Source: Algibacter sp045066735 (GTDB lineage: Bacteria; Bacteroidota; Bacteroidia; Flavobacteriales; Flavobacteriaceae). Taken from it: a DNA stretch of 64,000 nt. The stretch covers positions 62,001-126,000 of the forward strand of contig NZ_JBISHH010000004.1 in the NCBI RefSeq assembly GCF_045066735.1, in the 5' to 3' direction. Positions 34,008-43,241 of this stretch are shown here, piece by piece. Under the pieces are notes generated by a model, which saw only the letters and a program-made list of their open reading frames with translations, was not told the origin of the DNA and searched no databases. Position 1 is the first letter of the stretch. Every line of letters begins with the position of its first letter. Both the position numbers and the translations under genes were made by a program.

Positions 34008-34781
34008 TTAATAATCTTTTACAAACAACACATAGCAAGGTTCTTCTTTTTTAGTATCGTCTAGCGTAGTACCATGAAACGACCATGCACACTGGGTATC
34101 TGCTATATCTGCTGTCCAGAGTTTATATTTTAAACCATCTTTTTGAGAAAATGCGGACATGTAAGGAAATAATTGCTGTTTTAATACTGTGGCTTCTTTT
34201 TCTCGAAGATTGTAAACATCACGGTCTTTTATGCTTGGATTACTATAAAACTGAAGAATATCTGCTTCAGCAGCAGTTGGTAACCGCCATTTATCAGAAT
34301 CGGCGAATGAAACCTTACAACTACCTTTGGTGTAATTTTCTTTAAAATTCGTTGGTCGTTTTTCTAAGGATAGTGCCGGGAACGGGCTTCTAATAAAAAT
34401 CCCCTTTCCAAACAAATCGCTTGCGTCACGCCATTTGATAGGTTGTGGATTGCCAATAAAATCTGTGCCATTCCAAGTAGTTCCCCAAGGTGCTCTAACC
34501 CAAGATAATTTATTAGTGTTATCGGTAACAGTGCCGTTAGCGTTTATAGACCAACTTCCAAAGTATTTAGTTTCTAAAGGTATTGTTGCCGTTTCTTTGG
34601 TTACATTTCTGTAACCACCAAAGTTTGTAGTTTTATAACGCTTAGCATCTGCTAATAGTGAAGGTTTCTTTTTATAAAAAAAATATTTCGAGATAAGCCA
34701 TGATGCCACAATACCAATAATTATAGGTATTACTACTTCTTTTGACATTAGAGATTGAAAAAACAGACTAAAAAAACACAT
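34008..34781 (-). CDS. Membrane-anchored protein with DUF1566/Lcl-like motif
   Basis: Up to 257 residues; a second ATG at 34748 (MSKEVVIPIIIG) gives 246 and a cleaner membrane signal, and the choice is open. One N-terminal helix (VVIPIIIGIVASWLISKYFF) anchors a soluble domain. That domain contains GSWSINANGTVTDN, then LSWVRAPWGTTWNG, and WRLPTAAEADILQFY; 'WRLPTxxE' after a tryptophan-rich start is the signature of DUF1566 / Lcl C-terminal domains. Those domains are often in surface proteins, but here the domain could face either side. The function is unknown. Flanked by gaps of 170-205 bp. Confidence 0.6.
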   Translation of the reverse strand: MCFFSLFFQSLMSKEVVIPIIIGIVASWLISKYFFYKKKPSLLADAKRYKTTNFGGYRNVTKETATIPLETKYFGSWSINANGTVTDNTNKLSWVRAPWGTTWNGTDFIGNPQPIKWRDASDLFGKGIFIRSPFPALSLEKRPTNFKENYTKGSCKVSFADSDKWRLPTAAEADILQFYSNPSIKDRDVYNLREKEATVLKQQLFPYMSAFSQKDGLKYKLWTADIADTQCAWSFHGTTLDDTKKEEPCYVLFVKDY

Positions 34782-34986
34782 ACTTACCTTGTTTACAATT
34801 GGTTGATTATAAAATTAAGTTTTTTTATTTAAATAAAGAAGGTGTTTTTTATATGTCGATAGTTTTATATGCCTATTGTGTTTTGTGATTTTAGTTGTTA
34901 TAAAACAGGTTATTCCATAAATTAAGCGGTGAGTTAAACTTTTTTTATATCACAAAAAATATTTCTTTTATTCTAGTTATCTATTC

Positions 34987-36135
34987 TCACTTTATTTTTA
35001 GCAAAGTTGATTTTGCATTTTCATTATTTGGATTTAATTCAATAGATTTCTCGTACATTTTAATGGCTTTTACTTTTTGGTCAGATTTTAATAAAGCTTC
35101 TGCGTAACTATCAAAAGCATTAAAGCTATCCGGAAATAGCATAGTATTTAATTTCAAAATAGTTAATGCTTTTTCCAATTCCCCACTACTCATAAGGCTA
35201 TATCCCCAAATATTCAAATCGTTTTCTGAATGCCATTTTTCTATTTCTGCCTTTTTAGTATCAATAGATAATTCTATAGCATTATTTAAGGCCTTTTTTA
35301 AAAGAATATGTTGCTGCTCTGAATCTAGGATTTCTGAATAAGCCTTAATAATGGTGTTGATAATTAAAGCGGGATTATCCTCAAATATGGCATGACCACT
35401 ACCTTGAGCTATTATATTTTTTACATTTTTGTTTTTATCACCAAATGTATCATGTAGTTTTTTCCATCTATTATTAATTATTTCAGGGAAACCTGGAAAA
35501 GATATTTCTGGAAAAACATTTGTTATGGGGATGTTTGCGGGAAAGTTAAAATCCCTAGTATAGCGTATGGTTTCGTTGTAATTGAAATTCAAGTAATAAT
35601 CACCTGTATGTTTTTTTATATTACTAATATCGACATTGTTGTCTCTCATGTTTAGTAAATCGTCACTCCAAAAATTATTTAAAGTAGCATCTATTAAAAT
35701 AACCGACTTTACTTTTTTCGGATGTTTGCTTGCGTACAGCAAGTTGTACAAACCTCCATAGGAATGAGAAACTAAAATAATATCTTTATTGAAGCCTAAT
35801 TTTGAAAGGCCAATTTCTAGTTCTTTTATGCCATTTTCTATACCATAATCTGATTCGTTTTTTAGATTAGGATTTAATTCACTTTGTCCAAAACCAGACC
35901 TATCATAAGTAATCAAGGTTGTGCCTGTTACTTCATTAATTTTTTCTAATATGCTGTTCCAAACATTACTATCATTACCTCCACCAGCTTCAAAAAGAAT
36001 TGGTGTTCCTTTGCCTTCAATTATTTTAAAGTACATGTTATAGCCTCCAACATCAACTAATGTATCTTGGCTTTGAGCATTCATGAATAGCGATAATAAG
36101 AAAAGCAGTGAGAAATTAAAACAAAGAAATTTCAT
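34987..36135 (-). CDS. Secreted alpha/beta hydrolase with C-terminal TPR
   Basis: A 382-residue exported protein: signal peptide (LCFNFSLLFLLSLFMNAQS), alpha/beta-hydrolase fold with LFEAGGG (oxyanion strand), TYDRSGFGQSE, nucleophile elbow VSHSYGGLY (first glycine of GxSxG replaced by Ser) and terminal histidine in GSGHAIFEDNP. The last 100 residues form TPR-like helices, ending with KAIKMYEKSIELNPNNENAK. Probably an esterase or peptidase acting in the periplasm. The next gene downstream, also minus strand, encodes another penicillin-recognising-type hydrolase only 47 bp upstream of... its start, so the two may be unrelated neighbours. Confidence 0.82.
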   Translation of the reverse strand: MKFLCFNFSLLFLLSLFMNAQSQDTLVDVGGYNMYFKIIEGKGTPILFEAGGGNDSNVWNSILEKINEVTGTTLITYDRSGFGQSELNPNLKNESDYGIENGIKELEIGLSKLGFNKDIILVSHSYGGLYNLLYASKHPKKVKSVILIDATLNNFWSDDLLNMRDNNVDISNIKKHTGDYYLNFNYNETIRYTRDFNFPANIPITNVFPEISFPGFPEIINNRWKKLHDTFGDKNKNVKNIIAQGSGHAIFEDNPALIINTIIKAYSEILDSEQQHILLKKALNNAIELSIDTKKAEIEKWHSENDLNIWGYSLMSSGELEKALTILKLNTMLFPDSFNAFDSYAEALLKSDQKVKAIKMYEKSIELNPNNENAKSTLLKIK

Positions 36136-36182
36136 GTAGTATTTAGTTTAAAATTTAATAGTAAAATATCTAAAAGTATTTT

Positions 36183-37268
36183 TTAAGGAAGTGAATATTC
36201 TAATCCTGAGTATATACTTAAGGCTCCAACAATAACATCGTTTACAGGCATCGAAACGCCATTAAATGTTATTGAAATACTAACATCATCATTCGGAAAA
36301 TAATAAGAAGCTGATTGAAATCCGTCCAAAAGCCCTGTATGCCCGAATCCTGTTTTTTGATAAAACGGAACCGAAATTAACCCAATGCCAAAAGCATTAT
36401 TAATTGCTACCATTTGTTTAAAGGAGTTCTCTGAAACTACATTTCCGTTGAACAAATTTTGATAAAAGGTAGTGATATCCGCAGGGGTAGAAACTATAGA
36501 CCCTGCTCCTATCACCAAAGATATATTTGTTTCTGGCGCAAGAACCCAATTATTTAATTCTAAAGTATAAGATAGCGCCTCAAGGTTTGAAGTGTTAATG
36601 GCATTGCCGTTGTAAGTATTCTCTAAACCTAACGGTATAGTGATTCTATCTTTTAAAGATTCAGAAAAGGTTTTATTATCAATTATTTCAATTATAAAAG
36701 CTAAAATAACATAATTTGTATTTGAGTATTCCGTTTGTTCATTTGGCTCAAACACAGTTCCATTTTCAATAAATAAATCAATAAGTTGTTCTCTGGTAGC
36801 AGTTTGAGTGATATCGGTTCCATCGGCATAATTGGTATAGTTATATAACCCGCTTCGGTGGCGAAGCAGGCTTTCTATAGTAATTAAATTTGAATTTGGT
36901 AATTCTGAAAAATAGGTATCGAGTGTGGTATTTAATGCTAGTTTGTTTTCATCTATTAATTGCATGATTATTGAAGCTGTGAACGATTTAGAAATCGATG
37001 CAATTCGGTACTTTGTTTGATGGGTTGCGGAGATGCTCTTTTCGATATCTGCTTTACCAAATGATTTTTGGTAATCTAATTGTCCGTTTTTAAAAATAGC
37101 AATGCTTCCCATATCGAGATTTTTTTCTTCAAGAATTGAAAAAAAAGTATCCATTTTATCGCGGTCAAATTGGGTGCCAAACTCAAAACCCTCATTTTTT
37201 TCTTCCGAACAACTTATTAGAGAAAATATAATTAAAATACTAAAAATTTGAAATGGTGTGTTTTTCAT
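36183..37268 (-). CDS. Serine hydrolase (beta-lactamase/D-Ala-D-Ala peptidase fold) lipoprotein
   Basis: A 361-residue lipoprotein (lipobox LISC, Cys20). The penicillin-binding-type motifs are all seen: SISK (nucleophile Ser and Lys, in RIASISKSFTAS), YSNTNY as the second motif and HTG in GHTGLLDG as the third. It also has the LLRHRSGLYNYTNY segment typical of class C-like EstB/Pab87 enzymes. It may be an esterase or a D-aminopeptidase; real beta-lactamase activity is not implied. It is encoded 47 bp upstream of the alpha/beta hydrolase gene on the same strand, so they may be co-transcribed. Confidence 0.88.
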   Translation of the reverse strand: MKNTPFQIFSILIIFSLISCSEEKNEGFEFGTQFDRDKMDTFFSILEEKNLDMGSIAIFKNGQLDYQKSFGKADIEKSISATHQTKYRIASISKSFTASIIMQLIDENKLALNTTLDTYFSELPNSNLITIESLLRHRSGLYNYTNYADGTDITQTATREQLIDLFIENGTVFEPNEQTEYSNTNYVILAFIIEIIDNKTFSESLKDRITIPLGLENTYNGNAINTSNLEALSYTLELNNWVLAPETNISLVIGAGSIVSTPADITTFYQNLFNGNVVSENSFKQMVAINNAFGIGLISVPFYQKTGFGHTGLLDGFQSASYYFPNDDVSISITFNGVSMPVNDVIVGALSIYSGLEYSLP

Positions 37269-37334
37269 ACTAGCAATTCCTTTTAATTAATATACATATT
37301 GCTTTATATTTTCTTTATAAATATTAAGACCTAA

Positions 37335-37628
37335 TTAATCTTCATAAAGCCGCAATCTATTTTTAACTGTATTCAATTCAGTTTGTAATTTATGTATTTT
37401 ATCCAGTAGATTAAAAACGGTATCAACGCCTTCCAAATTGATATTAAGATCTTTTTGCATTCTTACTACTTTTTCAACCACACTTATCTTATCCTCATGT
37501 ATAAAGCATGTGTTTTCAATAGTTAGTATTTCAATGATACCAAAACTATGTAATTCAGAGAATAAGGACATTTCGATTTGATAGTGTTCGCACAATTGGT
37601 TAATCTGGATTAATTTTTCTTTATTCAT
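37335..37628 (-). CDS. cbpM: CbpM-type chaperone modulator (MerR-like HTH)
   Basis: A 97-residue protein: INQLCEHYQIEMSLFSELHSFG resembles the MerR-like helix of CbpM, with EKVVRMQKDLNINLEGVDTV and a terminal coiled coil (LLDKIHKLQTELNTVKNRLR). CbpM binds the J domain of CbpA and inhibits its co-chaperone and DNA-binding activity (known for E. coli). The gene overlaps the cbpA gene by 4 bp (ATGA), a sign of translational coupling, which strongly supports the pairing. Confidence 0.85.
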   Translation of the reverse strand: MNKEKLIQINQLCEHYQIEMSLFSELHSFGIIEILTIENTCFIHEDKISVVEKVVRMQKDLNINLEGVDTVFNLLDKIHKLQTELNTVKNRLRLYED

Positions 37629-38515
37629 TTGGATCTCAATTTAGCTAACTCTTTAAATAATTCTATTTCTTTTTCACTTAATTTTGTTGGCAACGCTACA
37701 TTATAAGTAATATATAAATTTCCAAATTCACCTTCTTTTTTATAAACAGGAAAGCCTTTGCCTTTTAATTTTACTTTGGTTCCACTTTGTGTTTCGGGTT
37801 TTACTTGCAACTTTACTTTTCCGTTAAAAGTGTCGGTTGTAATTTCACCCCCTAAAAGTGCTTTGTACAAATCTATATCTACGTTGGTATATAAATTATC
37901 TTCGTCTCTTTTAAATTTGGTACGATTGACTATTAAAAATTTAAGTATTAAATCGCCATTTGGTCCACCATTCATTCCGTCGCCTCCATAGCCTTTTATT
38001 CTAATTATTTGTCCATTTGTAACCCCAGCCGGAATTGTTAAGCGTATATTTTTGTTATTAACGGTTAAAGTACGTTTATGCGTTTCATACACATCTTTTA
38101 GGTTAAGTTGTAATTCTGCATTAAAATCCTGTCCTTTAAACTTAACATGCGCTCCTTTCGGATTTCCTCCGCCAAACATAGATTCAAAAAAATTGGAATA
38201 TTCACTTTCTGAAAAATTATCTGAAGAAGAATCTCGATAATTGCTCGATGATTGCGATCTCTGCTGCTGGGCTTTGTCTAACTCATCTGCATGCTGCCAA
38301 TCTTTTCCATATTTATCGTATTTCTTACGGTTTTCTGCATTGCTAAGAACTTCATTGGCTTCATTAATTTCTTTAAATTTTGCCTCGGCTTTCTTATCGT
38401 TAGGATTTAAATCAGGATGGTATTTACGAGCTAATTTTCGGTAAGCTTTTTTTATATCGTCTTGAGTAGATTTTTTTTCAATTCCTAAAGTCTTATAATA
38501 ATCTATAAATGCCAT
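37625..38515 (-). CDS. cbpA: CbpA-type DnaJ-family co-chaperone
   Basis: A 296-residue co-chaperone. J domain at residues 4-70 with the HPD tripeptide (KYHPDLNPND), a G/S-rich linker, then two C-terminal substrate-binding beta domains (GQDFNAELQLNLKDVYETH, and GDLILKFLIVNRTKF). No cysteine zinc fingers, so it is the CbpA and not DnaJ class. It stimulates DnaK ATPase. It overlaps cbpM by 4 bp. Upstream is a 323-bp region with no obvious standard promoter, so an alternative or heat-type promoter is possible. Confidence 0.93.
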   Translation of the reverse strand: MAFIDYYKTLGIEKKSTQDDIKKAYRKLARKYHPDLNPNDKKAEAKFKEINEANEVLSNAENRKKYDKYGKDWQHADELDKAQQQRSQSSSNYRDSSSDNFSESEYSNFFESMFGGGNPKGAHVKFKGQDFNAELQLNLKDVYETHKRTLTVNNKNIRLTIPAGVTNGQIIRIKGYGGDGMNGGPNGDLILKFLIVNRTKFKRDEDNLYTNVDIDLYKALLGGEITTDTFNGKVKLQVKPETQSGTKVKLKGKGFPVYKKEGEFGNLYITYNVALPTKLSEKEIELFKELAKLRSK

Positions 38516-38838
38516 TTAGTTGATGTTAATTTGATAAAATAATTTAGTATACTCTATAATTTCTAATGAATTTATTAGCTGTCTTTATTCTATAATTTTT
38601 TGAAGGAGAATCAAAAACTACAAACTCATAACTATCTCGAAATAAGCACTAATGTAATAATTATATTCTCAATTTATTAACATTGACTTTTAATTGTTTG
38701 TTAATTATTCAATACATTAATTTAGGTAAAACTTGCTCCAATTTGCGAATAGGATTTTACTATTAGCTGACCTTAATAAAACAAAAAAGACCCCATTTTT
38801 AACGGAGTCTTATCTTTAAATAATATAAATGTGAAAGC
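38516..38838. other. Intergenic region between cbpA and the helicase pair
   Basis: 323 bp, AT-rich. Its right part holds the helicase terminator (38783-38811). For cbpA (leftward) no TAnnTTTG-type box was recognised. Nothing else is supported. Confidence 0.5.
38783..38811 (-). terminator. Probable intrinsic terminator of the DEAD-box helicase pair
   Basis: On the minus strand AAGACTCCG pairs with the GGGGTCTT side (38787-38794 with 38804-38811) including one G-U pair; a U run follows from the A-rich 38783-38788. It lies 28 bp after the helicase stop. Confidence 0.65.
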
Positions 38839-40149
38839 TTAAAGTATATATGTCCGCACTTTACGTTTCTTTAAACGCATATTATTGGTTTTGGCAATAA
38901 TACTTTTTATTTTATCAGTTGGTATAGCTACAAAGGCACAATCTTGCTTAAGTTCTATAACGCCAATTTCAGTTTTATCTAAAAGGCATTGTTTAAAAAG
39001 TAAACCTGCAATATCACCTTTAGATATTTTATCTTTTCGTCCACCAGAAATAAACAAGGTGCTCCACGGTGTTCGCATCTGTTTTGTTTTAGGGTTTGGT
39101 ATTACGGTTTCAGAAGTTTCTATAAAATCTGGTGTGGTTTCTTTTTCCCATTGAAGCACATAGGCGGTACCTTCGGTATTCATGCGGGCTGTTCTACCAT
39201 TTCGGTGTGTAAATTCTTCTGCTTTTAAGGGCAGTTGGTAGTGAATAATATAATTTAGTTCTGGTATATCTAAACCACGAGCAGCCAAATCTGTAGCAAT
39301 AATGATTTGGTGCGTACCGTTACGAAACTTAATTAACGCACGTTCGCGATCTTGTTGTTCCATACCACCTTGGAAGCAGCCATGCGCAATATTATTATCG
39401 TTTAAAAAATCGCTAACATATTGAATGGTATCTTTAAAATTACAGAAAATTATTCCGGGTTTATTTCCTATGTGGTGCAATAAATCAACTAAGGTTTGCA
39501 ATTTGTTTTTGTCTGGAGAAATTACTTTTTTAATTTCTAATTTAGAAATTTTAGTATCTAAATAATCAATAACAAGCTCATTCTCTAATCCTACAAACTT
39601 TGGGATTTCCATGTCTTGGGTAGCAGAAGTCAAAATACGCTTTTTGATGTAGGGTAGATGACCAATGATTTCACGCATTTCTTCTTCAAATCCAACCTCT
39701 AAAGATTTATCAAACTCATCTAAAACCAAGGTTTTAATTTCTTCAACAATAAAAGTTTCTCTGCGTAAATGGTCCGCAATTCGGCCAGGAGTTCCAATAA
39801 CAATGGCAGGTGTGTGTGCCAAATCTATTTTATCTTTTGCGAATGGCCTGCCACCATAAACAGCATTAGCCTTAAAGCCTGTCCCCATAGTACGGATAAC
39901 TTGCTCGATTTGTATGGCTAACTCACGGGATGGCACTAAAATTAGTAGTTGTACGTTATCGGAGTTTTTATTTAAAGCTGTTAGCGTTGGCAATAAAAAC
40001 GCTAATGTTTTTCCTGTTCCAGTAGGAGATAAAAGTACGGTGTTTTCAACATTAGTAATAGACAGCAGTGCTTCTTCTTGCATAGCATTTAATGCCTTAA
40101 TATTAAGCTTATCTAGAATATGCTGTTGTATTTTTCTAAAATTATCCAT
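38839..40149 (-). CDS. DEAD-box RNA helicase with DEFD variant
   Basis: A 436-residue ATP-dependent RNA helicase. Q-motif LNAMQEEAL, motif I SPTGTGKT, Ia VPSRELA, Ib TPGR, motif II DEFD (third residue Phe instead of Ala), motif III SAT, IV GIIFCNF, V ATDLAARGLD and VI HRNGRTAR. The DEFD form is unusual. The C-terminus (about 370-436) has an RNA-binding DbpA-like look: ISGGRKDKISKGDIAGLL matches the start of the DbpA RRM, suggesting a 23S rRNA-assembly role. It starts 3 bp after the preceding helicase gene. Confidence 0.9.
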   Translation of the reverse strand: MDNFRKIQQHILDKLNIKALNAMQEEALLSITNVENTVLLSPTGTGKTLAFLLPTLTALNKNSDNVQLLILVPSRELAIQIEQVIRTMGTGFKANAVYGGRPFAKDKIDLAHTPAIVIGTPGRIADHLRRETFIVEEIKTLVLDEFDKSLEVGFEEEMREIIGHLPYIKKRILTSATQDMEIPKFVGLENELVIDYLDTKISKLEIKKVISPDKNKLQTLVDLLHHIGNKPGIIFCNFKDTIQYVSDFLNDNNIAHGCFQGGMEQQDRERALIKFRNGTHQIIIATDLAARGLDIPELNYIIHYQLPLKAEEFTHRNGRTARMNTEGTAYVLQWEKETTPDFIETSETVIPNPKTKQMRTPWSTLFISGGRKDKISKGDIAGLLFKQCLLDKTEIGVIELKQDCAFVAIPTDKIKSIIAKTNNMRLKKRKVRTYIL

Positions 40150-40152
40150 AAC

Positions 40153-41493
40153 CTATTTTTTCTTTTTCTTCTTTACAGGTTCCTGCTTTTCTACAATGGT
40201 ATTGTTTTCTGCAATATAATTAGATAGTATTTTATCGACCAATTCTTCTTTCGTTAAATGATGAAAAATGGTTTTTACCTTAGCTTTAAAATCTTCTGGA
40301 ATATCCCGATTTGGCTTAGTTTTAAAAATTTTTCGAGCCCAAAGTAAACCATTATTTTCTTCGATACTTTTCGCATCTGCTTTTTGGTAAGCCTTAAATG
40401 TTATACCTAATTCTTGTTCAAATTCTGGAATATCTTGTACTTCATCTTCTTGAATAACACTTAATGCCAAACCGGTGGCTCCTGCCCTAGCTGTTCGTCC
40501 GCTACGGTGAACATAGGCATCATAGGTGTCTGGTAAATGATAGTTAACCACAAAAGCTAAATCTTTAACATCAATACCACGTGCAGCCAAATCTGTAGCG
40601 ACTAAAATATTAATATGTCCTTCTCGAAATTGCCCCATAATACGATCGCGAATACCTTGAGATAAACTACCGTGAATGGCGCCAGATGAGAATTTATTGA
40701 TTGCTAAATTTTTAGCTAATTTGTTTACAGCGGCTTTAGTTTTACAAAATATAATACCGCGTTGCCCATCGTTAGAGTTTAAGAAATGCATAAGCACATT
40801 CAGCTTTTCTATAGGTTCCACAACCACGTATTGATGGTTTATGCCTTGGTGTCCAACCGTTTCCATATTAGCCTCAATGGTTAATACGTTTTTCGACAAG
40901 TTATTTTGCACCAATTGCTTAACGGTTCCTGGCATAGTAGCCGTAAACAAAAGTGTTCTTCTGGTTTTAGGCAGGTTTTTTATAATTGCATCTACACCTT
41001 CTTTGTGTGCGCTAATCATTTCATCAGCTTCATCTAAAACAAAATATGTTATAGATTTAACGTCTATAGCATTTCTATCGATTAAATCGGCCAAACGTCC
41101 TGGTGTTGCTACAACAATATGCGTATTTGCTTTAAGCGCTTCTATCTGCGGTTTTATAGGAATTCCGCCAAATATGCCTAAAATAGAAACTTGTAAATCT
41201 TCTGAATTAAAGGCTTCTAAATTTTTATAAATTTGTTGACCTAATTCTCTAGTTGGCGCTAAAATCACAGTTTGTATATGGCTTTTACCACTATCTATTA
41301 ATTGAAGTAAGGGCAACCCAAAAGCAGCTGTTTTTCCTGTTCCGGTTTTAGCAATTGCAACAACATCGTCTTTTTTAGATAATATTAATGGTATAACTTT
41401 CTCCTGAATATCAGTGGGTTCCGTAATGTTTAAGGCAGATAAACTGTTTTGTAATGCGGCATTAATACCTAAGCTAGAAAATGATTGTGACAT
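40153..41493 (-). CDS. DEAD-box RNA helicase
   Basis: A 446-residue helicase with canonical motifs: I AKTGTGKT, II DEAD, III TATMPG region, V ATDLAARGID, VI HRSGRTARAG. The C-terminus ends in a poly-lysine tail (KKKKKK) that likely helps RNA binding. Family relatives (RhlE/DeaD) remodel RNA during ribosome assembly or cold. It is encoded 3 bp upstream of the DEFD helicase, so the two are made together. A clear paralogue relation between the two is visible in the motifs. Confidence 0.93.
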   Translation of the reverse strand: MSQSFSSLGINAALQNSLSALNITEPTDIQEKVIPLILSKKDDVVAIAKTGTGKTAAFGLPLLQLIDSGKSHIQTVILAPTRELGQQIYKNLEAFNSEDLQVSILGIFGGIPIKPQIEALKANTHIVVATPGRLADLIDRNAIDVKSITYFVLDEADEMISAHKEGVDAIIKNLPKTRRTLLFTATMPGTVKQLVQNNLSKNVLTIEANMETVGHQGINHQYVVVEPIEKLNVLMHFLNSNDGQRGIIFCKTKAAVNKLAKNLAINKFSSGAIHGSLSQGIRDRIMGQFREGHINILVATDLAARGIDVKDLAFVVNYHLPDTYDAYVHRSGRTARAGATGLALSVIQEDEVQDIPEFEQELGITFKAYQKADAKSIEENNGLLWARKIFKTKPNRDIPEDFKAKVKTIFHHLTKEELVDKILSNYIAENNTIVEKQEPVKKKKKK

Positions 41494-41590
41494 AAATTAT
41501 ATTTTGTGCAAAGATACTAGAGTTTTATGGGTTTAACAGATTAAAATGAGCAGATTTGTTAGAAGCTCTAACTCTTTAAAAATTTAAGTT

Positions 41591-41630
41591 AAAAACAAAA
41601 CAGCACCTCAATTATCTCGAGATGCTGTTT
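41591..41630 (-). terminator. Intrinsic terminator of the NmrA-like gene
   Basis: AAACAGCA (41598-41605) pairs with TGCTGTTT (41623-41630), with an inner CTC/GAG pair; on the minus strand a U-rich TTTTGTTTTT follows. It is 24 bp after the stop of the gene at 41654. Confidence 0.75.
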
Positions 41631-41653
41631 GGATTATTGTAATGAAAAACACC

Positions 41654-42499
41654 TTAGCTTTTAAAGGCTTTTATCATGGCTATAGTTGATATATGAGGTC
41701 TTCCAGCAGCTTTTTCAAAATCGGATGATACGTGATTTGCCCCAGTCTTTATACCTTCGTAAATACCAGCGATAATAGTCCCCATAAAATCTCCTAATGC
41801 AGCTTTTCTTTCTTCAGCATAACGCTCTACTGAGACCGACTGAAAGACTAAATTGGTTTTAAAAACCTCATTAATGCTATCTGCCAGTTCACTTTGCGTA
41901 ATGGCATGACCTACTAGGTTATAGGTTTGGCTATTATGTTTATCTTCTTTAAGCATTTTGGAGTACGCATAACCTAACTCTTCTCTACTGGTATAAGCAC
42001 ATTTTCCATCGCCAGCACAATTTCTTATTTCACCTTCTTTCACATAGGTTTCTATATATTCTAAATCGGGTTCTATATATATCCCGTTACGTCCAATAAC
42101 CCATTGTAAACCAGAGTTTTTAATGTCTTTTTCTGTTTGTCTATTAGTTTGTACTATCGGACTGAAAGCATTGTTTTTTTCGTCTCCCACAATACTTGTG
42201 TAAACTATTTTTTTAACGCCATTAGATTTTGCGGCTTCAATGACATTTCTGTGTTGTATAATTCTTTTTTGAGGATCGTCCATGCCAGAAACTAATAAAA
42301 CAGTATCAATTCCTTTTAAGGCTAAATCGAAATCTTCACGACTATTATAATCACCTTTTCTAACGTCTACACCAAAATGCTTTGCTTTATCTGTTGAACG
42401 TGCTATTGCTACAACCTGTTCTTTACCAATAGCTTGGATAAGGTGTTTTACAATAGATGATCCTAATTGTCCACTTGCTGATGTTACGGCTATTTTCAT
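41654..42499 (-). CDS. NmrA/QorB-like NAD(P)H-dependent reductase
   Basis: A 281-residue atypical SDR. VTSASGQLGSSIVKHL (residues 4-19) is the NADPH-binding glycine motif; ARSTDKAKHFGVDVRKGDY resembles the QorB/NmrA hinge, and the middle reads KKIVYTSIVGDEKN. It is closest by eye to NAD(P)H:quinone oxidoreductase 2 (QorB). Probably reduces quinones or senses NADP. It is monocistronic, with terminator at 41591-41630, 71 bp downstream of the racemase-like gene stop on the same strand. Confidence 0.82.
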   Translation of the reverse strand: MKIAVTSASGQLGSSIVKHLIQAIGKEQVVAIARSTDKAKHFGVDVRKGDYNSREDFDLALKGIDTVLLVSGMDDPQKRIIQHRNVIEAAKSNGVKKIVYTSIVGDEKNNAFSPIVQTNRQTEKDIKNSGLQWVIGRNGIYIEPDLEYIETYVKEGEIRNCAGDGKCAYTSREELGYAYSKMLKEDKHNSQTYNLVGHAITQSELADSINEVFKTNLVFQSVSVERYAEERKAALGDFMGTIIAGIYEGIKTGANHVSSDFEKAAGRPHISTIAMIKAFKS

Positions 42500-42570
42500 A
42501 ATAAGTTATTTATCCTTTATTCGTTACAAAGATCTCAATAATTAAAAGCAAAAATAAGATACATATTAGT

Positions 42571-43239
42571 CTAAAAAGGGTTAATGTTTACCGCATGCTC
42601 TACTTGGAGGTCTACCATATCTATAAGATTATTTCGGTCCTTTGGTTTTAAAATAGATAGTTCCGTACATCCCAATATTACGGGCATCATAGAGTTGTAC
42701 TTAGCAATTACCTTGTGGTAAGATTCTATTAAATCTTTAGTTTCCGTTTGATTGTATATTTCTTTTCTAACAGTATCAATAAGTTGCATATCGCTTTCGG
42801 AAGGGCTAATAATAGCAATGCCTGCTGCATTAAAATGTTGGCTTATGTAATTGGATTTCATGCTGAATAGTGAACCAAACAATACTACTTCTTTACATAA
42901 ATTAGCTTTTATTTTAGAAATACTTAAATGGATGGGGTGTACAATATTTTTGTTAATACTTAATCTATCAATAGTTTCGTGCAAGGTGATATTAGGAATT
43001 AAAATAGAATCAACTTCTAGCTGCTCTATTTTTTTTATATAATCGCTAACCACATAATCTAAAGCTTCTGATGGATTTGGCAGTAAACTATTGATACTAT
43101 TAAAGTCTGTATTTAAAAGCCATAAAGGATATGTGCTATAACCACCGTTTTTATTTTGGTATGCTCTATTTAATTCACTTAGGTAAAATAATGTTGATCG
43201 GCTTCCTAATCCTAAAACGGCTAGTTTTATTCTATTCAT
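42571..43239 (-). CDS. Aspartate/glutamate racemase-family protein, first Cys missing
   Basis: A 222-residue protein of the Asp/Glu/hydantoin racemase fold. The C-terminal catalytic motif ILGCTELSIL is present, but the N-terminal one reads LIPNITLHETID where active racemases have a cysteine (for example CTNTMH); the cysteine position is proline. With a single cysteine it may be an isomerase of narrower type, a lyase-like enzyme or inactive. The gene starts 2 bp after egtD's stop, making it the last gene of an ergothioneine-type operon. Link to that pathway is inferred from position alone. Confidence 0.75.
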   Translation of the reverse strand: MNRIKLAVLGLGSRSTLFYLSELNRAYQNKNGGYSTYPLWLLNTDFNSINSLLPNPSEALDYVVSDYIKKIEQLEVDSILIPNITLHETIDRLSINKNIVHPIHLSISKIKANLCKEVVLFGSLFSMKSNYISQHFNAAGIAIISPSESDMQLIDTVRKEIYNQTETKDLIESYHKVIAKYNSMMPVILGCTELSILKPKDRNNLIDMVDLQVEHAVNINPF

Positions 43240-43241
43240 TC

